Shown: positions 1 to 5,202 of the stretch, piece by piece
Numbering within the stretch: the stretch's first letter is position 1
Layout: every line of letters begins with the position of its first letter
NCBI GenBank assembly: GCA_009885425.1
Contig: VFKS01000137.1
Coordinates: 1-5,202, forward strand
DNA length: 5,202 bases
Source: Novosphingobium sp.
GTDB lineage: Bacteria > Pseudomonadota > Alphaproteobacteria > Sphingomonadales > Sphingomonadaceae
Reading direction: 5' to 3'
Made by a program: the position numbers and the translations under genes
The notes under the pieces: generated by a model
What the model was told of the DNA's origin: nothing
The model's database searches: none
Seen by the model: the letters and a program-made list of their open reading frames with translations, nothing else

Positions 1-2
1 AT

Positions 3-323
3 CCGGATGACGCCACTTGGGTCAAACTGGACCAGGCGGGCTTCATCGAAGCGATTGGCAAGACCATCGCGCCATACGATGCGGTCGATTGCGGGGCGTT
101 CCTGTGCACCCCCGAACTCGCCGCAGCGATCCGCGCTGCGATTGCCGAGGGCAAAGCCGGGAGCCTGTCCGAAGGAATGCAGAAACTGGCTGATGCGAGC
201 CGCGCTGCGACGATGGATATCGGCGCGGCCTGGTGGCTGGATGTTGATGATCCGCGGGCGTTTGATTTGGCCGAGTCTCAGGCTCCGGCCGAATTGCCGG
301 AAATTTATGGCCAAAAACGCTAA
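3..323 (+). CDS. C-terminal part of a MobA-like/sugar-type nucleotidyltransferase (5' end outside window)
   Basis: This is an open frame entering from the left edge and ending at TAA (321-323), giving 106 residues with no start in the window. The fragment reads like the C-terminal part of an NTP transferase domain of the kind that activates phosphocholine, inositol-phosphate or sugar-phosphate with CTP/UTP. Visible family traits are a 'YDAVDCGAFLCTPEL' strand-turn (fragment residues 25-39), a helical 'GSLSEGMQKLAD' segment (53-64) and a 'WWLDVDDPRAFDLAE' stretch (77-91). The last resembles the metal-binding W-x-D-x-D-x-P end of this fold. It is probably cytoplasmic. The overlapping + frame starting at base 7 is a shadow. 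It converges on the DUF2141 gene and shares 4 bases with it, so it is separate from the minus-strand lasso operon. Substrate cannot be told from this fragment; the fold assignment is fairly sure. Confidence 0.78.
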   Translation, partial: PDDATWVKLDQAGFIEAIGKTIAPYDAVDCGAFLCTPELAAAIRAAIAEGKAGSLSEGMQKLADASRAATMDIGAAWWLDVDDPRAFDLAESQAPAELPEIYGQKR

Positions 324-802
324 GGATAGCGCATCCGGATCCGGGTCACTGTGCCCGGCACGTTCACCGCCAGCCTGACCGATTTGAGCTTGGGCGCGCT
401 GAACAGGATATTGGGATTGTTCGAAAAACCGAACCCTTCCTTGGGTATCCCGATCGCGTTGCGGTCAATCTTCCCGTTGCCATTGGCGTCGTGGTACAGC
501 GCGAGACCATAAGATCCGGGGCCGGGCACGAACACGCAGGTCTGCGTCACCCCGGCGCGGGCCGGAACCTTGGTGACATAGAGCGAGCCCATCGGCTTCA
601 GAAACCGCGCCTGATCGTCGGGATAGAGCGTCAGGGTGATGAAGCCTGACGAGGATTTAACCTGCTCGACCGAAACGTTGAGCCAGATTGCGCTGGGCGG
701 ACCCAAACAGCCAGCTGGGATGCCGCCAGCCGCTGCCGAACTGGCCGGACCAAGCGCCAGACCTGCCAAAAGCCATGCCGCAGTCCCGTGCCTTTGCCCC
801 AT
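320..802 (-). CDS. Secreted DUF2141 family protein
   Basis: This is a 160-residue protein with an N-terminal signal peptide. It has a basic start (MGQRHG), a hydrophobic run at about 8-22 and a likely signal peptidase I cut after the Ala run near residue 25, so it should be periplasmic or exported. The mature part has the DUF2141 hallmark 'DANGNGKID' (105-113), a Ca-loop-like Asp/Asn pattern, followed by 'IGIPKEGFGFSNNP' (117-130). Cys32 and Cys89 might pair in the periplasm. The family has no established function. I chose ATG at 802 over the adjacent GTG at 805 because the GGGGG tract upstream (about 7 bases away) is better placed. It begins 20 bases after the stop of the exporter gene with no visible terminator, so it may be read through from the lasso operon. 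DUF2141 genes are common in sphingomonads on their own, so a role in the peptide pathway is only a possibility. Confidence 0.82.
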   Translation of the reverse strand: MGQRHGTAAWLLAGLALGPASSAAAGGIPAGCLGPPSAIWLNVSVEQVKSSSGFITLTLYPDDQARFLKPMGSLYVTKVPARAGVTQTCVFVPGPGSYGLALYHDANGNGKIDRNAIGIPKEGFGFSNNPNILFSAPKLKSVRLAVNVPGTVTRIRMRYP

Positions 803-822
803 CACTCAGCCCCCAATCCCAT

Positions 823-2547
823 TCAATTTGCACCGAAATCGCCGCGCGGCGCAAGTGTCCTTTCGGCCGAATCAACGCAGCGGCCCTGCTTAAGCCGGAT
901 CGTATGATCGGCCAGCAGCGGCAAGGCACCGCGATGCCCGATCACCACCACTGCCATCCGCTCTTTCAAGCGCACCAATGCCTCGGCGATCGCGGCTTCG
1001 TTCTCGGCGTCGAGCGCGCTGGTCGCCTCATCAAGGATCAGCAAAGCCGGATCGCGCAACAGCGCCCGCGCCAGCATCAACCGCTGGCGTTCCCCGCCCG
1101 ACAGCGCCCGCCCGCCATCGCCGAGCAGCGTATCGAGCCCCTGCGGAAGGGCGGCCGCGAAACCAGCCGATGCGGCTTCAAGCGCAGTGTGCAATTGTGC
1201 GTCGCTGGCATCCGGTGCGGCCCAGCGCAGATTGTCCCGCAGGCTGGCCGACAGCAGCACCGGGTCTTGCTGCACATAGGCAACCCGGCTGCGCCAGGCC
1301 CGGCGCAAGGGTCCTTCGAGCATCGCCCCGTCGATCCGCACCTCCCCGCTATCAGGCGATAATAGCCCGCCGATCAAATCGGCCAGCGTGCTTTTGCCCG
1401 CGCCCGATGGGCCAGTGATCGCGGTGATCCCACGCGCCGGGATGGTCGCCGAAACCTGATGCAGCGCCGGGTGCTCGGCGCCGCTGAACGAAACGCTGAC
1501 CTGTTCCAGCCGCAGTTGCGCGGACAGCACCGGCGCAGCGATGGCGGGATCGGCGGGTTCCCGTGCTGCCTCAGCGCGTTCGATCAGCGCGAGTGTGCCG
1601 TTGATCGGGGCCCGCGCATGGGCCCAGCCTTGCCAGGCTTCCTGCAGCGCGCCGAGCAGCGGCAAGGCCCGGGCGAACAACGCGACCAGCGGCAGGATCG
1701 TCGCAGGTCCAGCCTGCCACCGCTCGATCGCCAGCCAGGTCAAAACCGCCAGCAGCAGCGCTGCGCCGCCATGAAGCAGCACCCGCCCCAGCGCGACATC
1801 GCGGGTAAAAGCATATTGGGCTGCGCGCATCTCGGCCAAAGCGCCCGCAACCTCACGCTCCATCGCGGCTTCGCGGCCAAGGCTCTTAATCAGCCGCAGC
1901 GCGCCCAGCCCTTCGCTGAACTGGCGCAGGACCAACGCATAGGTCTGACTGAGCGCTTGACCAAGCAGCCCAGCGCGCGTCCGCAGGCGGCGTTGCAGCA
2001 ATAGCGCGGCCAGCCCGCCGAACGCCGCCAGTCCCGCCGCTAGCGGCGAGATTGCCAGCGCGGCCAGCGCAATTGCTGCCAATGTCACCGCTTGGGTCAG
2101 CGCGCCGAGCAACTGGTTTACTCCCAGCCCGATCCGGTCAATCTCACCCACCAGCAGCGCCGTGCTGTCCGACCGGCTGAGCGGCGCCAGCACCCGCCAG
2201 TCGCAATGGAGCAGGGCCGACCAGGCGCGGTTGCGCAACCCATCGACCATGGCCACTTCAAACTGCAATTGCGCCAGATTGCGCAGGCCCGCCAGACCGG
2301 CGCGTAGCACCACCAGCACCACGAACAGCGCCAACAGCGGCGCCAGCTGGCTCGGCAGCAAGGCCGCCAACCAAGCCGGCAAACCGCCCTGATCGGCCGC
2401 TCCCAAGGCCGCCAGCATTGGCACCAGCAGGACCAGTCCCAACCCTTCAGTCAGCGCCGCCGCTGCCATCAATGCACCAAGCACCCCGGCGCGGCGCCAG
2501 CCGGTACGGGTGACTGCTTTGCGCAAGGTCAGTTCGGGATTGGCCAT
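823..2547 (-). CDS. Lasso peptide ABC exporter D (fused transmembrane and ATPase domains)
   Basis: This is a 574-residue half-transporter that should dimerise in the inner membrane and export the mature peptide, giving self-protection. The N-terminal membrane domain (about 1-320) has hydrophobic segments near 20-48, 60-85, 143-183 and 255-305. The first includes the 'EGLGLVLLVPML' type sequence usual in this exporter group. The ATPase domain (about 345-560) is complete: Walker A GPSGAGKST (379-387), Q-loop Q426/Q427, signature LSGGE (482-486), Walker B LLILDE (D506, E507), D-loop SALD (510-513) and H-loop His538. There is no N-terminal C39 peptidase domain, as expected when leader cleavage is done by B2. 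ATG at 2547 lies 5 bases after the cyclase stop, which indicates translational coupling. Transporters of lipid A or toxins have the same architecture; the assignment to peptide export rests on its position next to C, A and B2. Confidence 0.94.
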   Translation of the reverse strand: MANPELTLRKAVTRTGWRRAGVLGALMAAAALTEGLGLVLLVPMLAALGAADQGGLPAWLAALLPSQLAPLLALFVVLVVLRAGLAGLRNLAQLQFEVAMVDGLRNRAWSALLHCDWRVLAPLSRSDSTALLVGEIDRIGLGVNQLLGALTQAVTLAAIALAALAISPLAAGLAAFGGLAALLLQRRLRTRAGLLGQALSQTYALVLRQFSEGLGALRLIKSLGREAAMEREVAGALAEMRAAQYAFTRDVALGRVLLHGGAALLLAVLTWLAIERWQAGPATILPLVALFARALPLLGALQEAWQGWAHARAPINGTLALIERAEAAREPADPAIAAPVLSAQLRLEQVSVSFSGAEHPALHQVSATIPARGITAITGPSGAGKSTLADLIGGLLSPDSGEVRIDGAMLEGPLRRAWRSRVAYVQQDPVLLSASLRDNLRWAAPDASDAQLHTALEAASAGFAAALPQGLDTLLGDGGRALSGGERQRLMLARALLRDPALLILDEATSALDAENEAAIAEALVRLKERMAVVVIGHRGALPLLADHTIRLKQGRCVDSAERTLAPRGDFGAN

Positions 2548-2552
2548 CGGGC

Positions 2553-4493
2553 CTATCTAGCAGCGTTACGGCCGGTCATGAACTGCACATAGCGGATCAT
2601 GGTCAGCGCGCGCGGCAGGGTATAAGCGCAGGGGAAATAGACCTCGTCGTCCAGGGTCGATTGCTCGGGCCAGGTGTCGAGCGTGTGCTCCAACTGTTCG
2701 AAATCGAGGAACGACAAGTCTGGGTCCTCGCGCGCGACCCGCAGGGCCTCCCGCATTTCCGCCACCCGCGGGGTCAGCAGCGCGTGCCAATCGGCATATT
2801 GGGTTCCGACCAATCGGCTCAGGCGCTGCTCTTCCGGCATGATCCCGCGCGCCAGTTCCCGCGCCAACCAGCGGATCTGACCCTCGCGCAGGAACATTTC
2901 CGTCGGTAGCGAGAGGCAGAATTCGAGCAGCGGGCGGTAGGCGGGGACATCGCGCAGCCGCACCTCGTAAATTTGCTCCATCGCCTGCAGCCAGTCTGAA
3001 CTTTCGATGTCACCACGGGCCATGCTGTCGGTCAGGCTTTCGTGGCGATAGCCATACTGATCGCGTTCATAGCTGACCCCGGCCTTGCGGGCGCGTTCGA
3101 TCACCGCGTGATCGGTCAGCGAAGCCTCGGTCAGACCAGCTATGTCGAGGTTTTGCGGCGCAGTATCCTCGCCCCGGAGCGCTTTCCAGAGCTTCCACAG
3201 GCCATAGGGCAACGAAGGGATCAGCGCCCGGCTGAGCAGTCTGCGCAGCATCGAGCGCTGACCAAAAGTGTCGGCCCGCAACGCCTCAGTCAGCCGCATC
3301 CATTTGCCCCGGCGCAGAAACTCGCCATAGCCCCAGTCGCCCAGCGCACTGAAAGTCTGTTCGCCCATGTCGCAGGTCAGCACCCGGTCGCAACCCTGCT
3401 GCGCGGCCAGATCGAAGATTCCGTGATAGCGGAAATTGACCGAAGTGCAGGCCTGGCCAGTGCCCATCGCCAGCAGCAACTGATCCAGCTTGTGATCGAA
3501 TTGCACCCCGGCATTGTCGGTGAAGTGCGGATCGAGCCGGGGGTGGCCGGCCGCAAAAGCCTCTACCACCCCCCGTTCATCCAGATTTTGGAACGGAACA
3601 GGGGTCTGATCGTAGCCCGGCGAGGGGGTGAAAGTCAGCGTCTTGAGCCGGTGCGTGGGCGGCAAAACCCGCAGCAACCGAACCGCAACATTGGTTGAAT
3701 CAAGCCCGCCTGACAGCGTCTGGGCCGGTTGGCGCGCTCCGGCAATTGCGACCCGGCAGGCCTCCTCGAGCAGCCGGTCGACCTCGGCAATCAGTTCAGC
3801 CGGATCGCCTGTGCGCCAGCCGAGCTTGAACGTGAGCGGATCATAATAGCGCAGCGTGTGGCGGTGACCGGGGGTCAGATGGACCACCTGCCCCAACCCG
3901 ACCCGCCACGATCCTTCCAGAAAGCCGGCTTCTTCGGTCGGGTTGAAATAGAGTGCATCGATCAGCTTGCGCTGGTTAAGGCGGCGCCCAAGCCCCATGG
4001 CTTCAAGGCAGCGCGGAACCGAAGCGGCGCCGATGCTGCTGGAGGTATGGAAATAGTGCAGCGGCGGGGCCCGCAGCGCCGCACGCGATAGCCGCGCCGC
4101 GCCTGCCGCCGGATCGTGGACGATCGCGCAGTAATGTCCCTCGGCGTGATTGTCGGCTTCATCGCCCCAGCGATCTACCGCCGCGCCATAGACCGCGGCA
4201 GGATCGTACGTAGCAATCCCCAGTTCGGCAGCGAGCGCCGCGCAATTGTCGAGCCAGCCATGGAACAGAACCTGCTTGCCAGATGAGCTCTGCGCTGGGC
4301 TCCACGCGGGCCAGCGATGCCGCGCGCGGCCCGACCGGGGCGGTAGGCTTTCAACAGGTGGCAGGCTTGCATAACTAGCGTTCGCAACACAGCAATTGCG
4401 CGCGGCCATGCCGACGATCAGCCCGAGGCTTTTGGCAACCCCTTCGGCCAAGCGCGGATCAGCGCTGCCTGCACCGGCAAAGAAAGCCAGCAC
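2553..4493 (-). CDS. Lasso peptide cyclase C (asparagine synthetase-like, ATP-dependent macrolactam synthetase)
   Basis: This is a 646-residue protein. In this family the enzyme adenylates an acidic side chain of the core peptide and joins it to the freed N terminus as an isopeptide. The N-terminal half (about 1-220) resembles the class II glutamine amidotransferase fold but begins Met-Leu, so the Cys2 nucleophile of AsnB is absent, as is usual in lasso cyclases. The synthetase half has the ATP-pyrophosphatase loop SGGLDS (261-266) and a 'TCDMGEQTFSALGDWGYGE' segment (373-391) where AsnB has its G-x-G-x-DE motif. It also has the C-terminal lasso-C stretch 'RPLLEFCLSLPTEMFLREGQ' (520-539) through 'RLVGTQYADWH' (560-570). 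GTG at 4493 is the likely start although its Shine-Dalgarno is poor; ATG at codon 29 would cut into the first strand. It follows the precursor by 39 bases. Whether it accepts the acid-free core next door is the open question. Confidence 0.94.
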   Translation of the reverse strand: MLAFFAGAGSADPRLAEGVAKSLGLIVGMAARNCCVANASYASLPPVESLPPRSGRARHRWPAWSPAQSSSGKQVLFHGWLDNCAALAAELGIATYDPAAVYGAAVDRWGDEADNHAEGHYCAIVHDPAAGAARLSRAALRAPPLHYFHTSSSIGAASVPRCLEAMGLGRRLNQRKLIDALYFNPTEEAGFLEGSWRVGLGQVVHLTPGHRHTLRYYDPLTFKLGWRTGDPAELIAEVDRLLEEACRVAIAGARQPAQTLSGGLDSTNVAVRLLRVLPPTHRLKTLTFTPSPGYDQTPVPFQNLDERGVVEAFAAGHPRLDPHFTDNAGVQFDHKLDQLLLAMGTGQACTSVNFRYHGIFDLAAQQGCDRVLTCDMGEQTFSALGDWGYGEFLRRGKWMRLTEALRADTFGQRSMLRRLLSRALIPSLPYGLWKLWKALRGEDTAPQNLDIAGLTEASLTDHAVIERARKAGVSYERDQYGYRHESLTDSMARGDIESSDWLQAMEQIYEVRLRDVPAYRPLLEFCLSLPTEMFLREGQIRWLARELARGIMPEEQRLSRLVGTQYADWHALLTPRVAEMREALRVAREDPDLSFLDFEQLEHTLDTWPEQSTLDDEVYFPCAYTLPRALTMIRYVQFMTGRNAAR

Positions 4494-4532
4494 GTCAGCT
4501 TATTACCAGATAGTTGTGGTCCGCGCAGCCGC

Positions 4533-4673
4533 TCAGGAAGCGTTGACATTAAGCGGATTGGACGAAGAGCCGTTGGCATTGACGGCATTGCTGCCGGCCA
4601 CGTCCTTCAACGTGCCAAGCTTGACGAGCTCGGGCTTGGTCCAGCGCATGTCGGTTTGGGCGATCTTGCTCAC
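4533..4673 (-). CDS. Lasso-type RiPP precursor peptide A with an Asn-rich, acid-free core
   Basis: This is a 46-residue peptide starting at GTG (4673), preceded by GGAG (4683-4686) at 9-base spacing. The in-frame ATG at codon 9 has no such site, and the longer frame running back into B2 is not needed. Trp11 to Gly20 (WTKPELVKLG) fits the lasso leader motif Y-x2-P-x-L-x3-G, bound by the PqqD-like B1 protein, with Trp for Tyr. By alignment to that motif the conserved Thr at -2 is Ala26, Gly27 is -1, and the core would be Ser28-Ser46. The core has six Asn, no Asp, no Glu, no aromatic residue and no Cys. It consists of two related units, SNAVNANGS (28-36) and SNPLNVNAS (38-46). Placement between B2 and C, together with the leader motif, supports precursor identity. 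The lack of an acidic acceptor at core positions 7-9 is atypical. The cut site is inferred. Confidence 0.8.
   Translation of the reverse strand: MSKIAQTDMRWTKPELVKLGTLKDVAGSNAVNANGSSSNPLNVNAS
4536..4592 (-). repeat. Imperfect two-unit repeat forming the predicted core peptide
   Basis: Bases 4566-4592 and 4536-4562 encode SNAVNANGS and SNPLNVNAS, separated by one Ser codon. Five of nine residues are identical and the others are conservative (A/P, V/L, A/V, G/A). The three Asn codons of each unit are the same in the same order (AAT, AAT, AAC), and I count 17 of 27 bases matching. This suggests an old internal duplication, though selection for a shared motif could give the same picture. Confidence 0.6.
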
Positions 4674-4759
4674 GGGTGTAATCTCCAAATTGATCCAGAT
4701 AACGGATTTGCCAGCTTTATCTCTGATTTTCGCGGCAATAGCAAGTGCAGCATTGTGGT
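4674..4759 (-). promoter_or_regulatory. AT-rich leader region upstream of the precursor, possible internal promoter
   Basis: This 86-base spacer between the B2 stop and the precursor start is about 44% GC by my count (38 of 86), far below the flanking genes. TTGCTA (4744-4739) and AGATAA (4722-4717) are spaced 16 bases apart and could be a weak -35/-10 pair. That would allow extra transcription of the precursor relative to the enzymes. The match is loose; the low GC and the length of the gap in an otherwise tight operon are the stronger arguments. Confidence 0.25.
4683..4686 (-). promoter_or_regulatory. Ribosome binding site of the precursor gene
   Basis: GGAG lies 9 bases upstream of the GTG at 4673. 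It is the clearest Shine-Dalgarno site in the window and decides the precursor start, since the ATG eight codons further in has no comparable site. Confidence 0.65.
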
Positions 4760-5167
4760 TTAAGGCAAGCTGAACAACAGCAACCAAGGGCCGGGCAAGT
4801 CGCCCAGCACGATAGTGCCATCGACTTCGATCCAGGCGTGGAGATCATCAGCACCAGTCCGCGCAGCATCCGGGCGGGCGGCGATGATTAGGCGGTGGGC
4901 GATTCCGCGGCGGCGCAGCATCCGGCTGAGCGCCAATGCTTGCGGCAGGCATTTGGCGGTAAACGGCAGGCGCCCGGCCCCGCGCCGGACGTGCGCGGCT
5001 AGCCGCCAGGCCTCAGCCAGCGCCGCAGGCGTGACCGGTCCGGCCAGCCCGAACCGCCCGCGCCAGCGCTCCAGCGGCGCCATTGCGATGACGCCGCGCG
5101 CCGCGATCAGCGCCGCCATCGCCTCCACCGTGCGCCCGCGCAGGTGCCAGGGATTAGCCGCCGTCAA
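4760..5167 (-). CDS. Lasso peptide leader peptidase B2 (transglutaminase-like cysteine protease)
   Basis: This is a 135-residue protein of about the usual length for a stand-alone B2 domain. It cuts the leader off the precursor after delivery by B1. The core motif 'KCLPQALALSRMLRRRGI' (72-89) carries the catalytic Cys73. 'LHAWIEVDG' (109-117) carries His110, and Asp123 in 'LGDLPG' is the likely third residue, 13 after the His, close to the spacing in McjB. The N-terminal 'RTVEAMAALIAARG' (12-25) matches the helical start of the family. The start is read as TTG at 5167, overlapping the B1 gene end by 14 bases, because later starts would cut into the conserved N-terminal helix. No clear Shine-Dalgarno precedes it, so translation is probably coupled to B1. 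It is a cytoplasmic soluble enzyme, and its product is the substrate of C. Confidence 0.92.
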   Translation of the reverse strand: MTAANPWHLRGRTVEAMAALIAARGVIAMAPLERWRGRFGLAGPVTPAALAEAWRLAAHVRRGAGRLPFTAKCLPQALALSRMLRRRGIAHRLIIAARPDAARTGADDLHAWIEVDGTIVLGDLPGPWLLLFSLP

Positions 5168-5202
5168 GGAACCCAGCCGCGCTCAGTTGCGCCAGAAACG
5201 CG
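5154..5202 (-). CDS. C-terminal end of a PqqD-like RiPP recognition protein (lasso B1), cut by window edge
   Basis: Only the last 15 codons are present (5201-5157, stop TAA 5156-5154), giving AFLAQLSAAGFLDGG. This amphipathic end, a leucine-spaced helix followed by a short G-x-L turn, is what PqqD-fold proteins usually end with. A B1 gene directly in front of B2 is the normal arrangement when B is split. B1 binds the leader motif seen in the 46-residue precursor. The call rests on a very short tail plus context. Confidence 0.7.
   Translation of the reverse strand, partial: AFLAQLSAAGFLDGG

Noticed and set aside
7..378. Open + frame of 123 codons at the left edge
   Set aside because: Its product is Arg/Ser/Pro-rich with no family character, while the frame two bases on gives a convincing nucleotidyltransferase tail ending at 323.
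688..2004. Long + strand open frames opposite the exporter gene (688-1362, 978-1418, 1459-2004)
   Set aside because: They are mirror frames of a high-GC gene with complete ABC motifs; their products are Gln/Arg/Pro-rich and show no recognisable domain.
3042..4091. + strand open frames opposite the cyclase (3042-3698, 3729-4091)
   Set aside because: These are shadows of the asparagine-synthetase-like gene, with no ribosome binding site or domain.
4530..4542. CGCT/AGCG stem with 5-base loop at the precursor stop, possible attenuator
   Set aside because: Four base pairs is too weak to call, and there is no T-run after it.
4670..4753. 27-codon minus-strand frame (MLHLLLPRKS...) whose TGA overlaps the precursor GTG as GTGA
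   Set aside because: The overlap looks like translational coupling, but there is no Shine-Dalgarno in front of its ATG, no leader motif, and a frame this short is expected by chance.
4396..4773. 125-codon + strand open frame across the precursor
   Set aside because: It is antisense to the precursor and the cyclase start, with no domain; the leader motif on the minus strand is far stronger evidence.
4533..4787. 84-residue version of the precursor starting at TTG inside B2
   Set aside because: The added N-terminal part overlaps B2 and reads through the AT-rich spacer, whereas GTG at 4673 has a well-placed GGAG and gives a normal-length lasso precursor.

Overview
The window looks like chromosomal DNA of a GC-rich alphaproteobacterium, most likely a sphingomonad (Sphingomonadales). 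The reasons are the high GC with C/G-biased third codon positions, the sphingomonad-like sequence of the nucleotidyltransferase tail and the DUF2141 protein, and the style of the ABC transporter and cyclase. The assignment is by recognition of protein style; no marker gene is present.

Layout. At the left edge, the last 106 codons of a sugar/choline-type nucleotidyltransferase run on the + strand (3-323). They meet, tail to tail with a 4-base overlap, a compact run of minus-strand genes that fills the rest of the window. Read in transcription order (right to left), these are: the last 15 codons of a PqqD-like RiPP recognition protein (lasso B1, cut by the window edge); a transglutaminase-like leader peptidase (lasso B2, 4760-5167); a 46-residue lasso-type precursor peptide (A, 4533-4673); an asparagine-synthetase-like lasso cyclase (C, 2553-4493); a fused ABC exporter (D, 823-2547); and a secreted DUF2141 protein (320-802). 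Gaps between these genes are -14, 86, 39, 5 and 20 bases, so they can form one operon. There are no gene-free stretches longer than 90 bases, and I see no RNA genes, mobile elements or CRISPR repeats.

How it works. In known lasso peptide pathways B1 binds the leader and delivers the precursor to B2, which cuts the leader off. C then adenylates an Asp/Glu side chain at core position 7-9 and joins it to the new N terminus, and D exports the product. All four machinery parts are recognisable here.

The unusual part is the precursor. Its leader carries the W/Y-x2-P-x-L-x3-G recognition motif, but the conserved Thr at -2 is Ala. The segment after the leader (residues 28-46) has no Asp or Glu at all, so the normal ring-closing acceptor is missing. 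It is instead six-nineteenths Asn and is built of two similar nine-residue units, SNAVNANGS and SNPLNVNAS. Either this cluster makes something other than a standard lasso peptide, or an acceptor acid is generated after translation, or the true substrate lies outside the window. That is the main thing to follow up.
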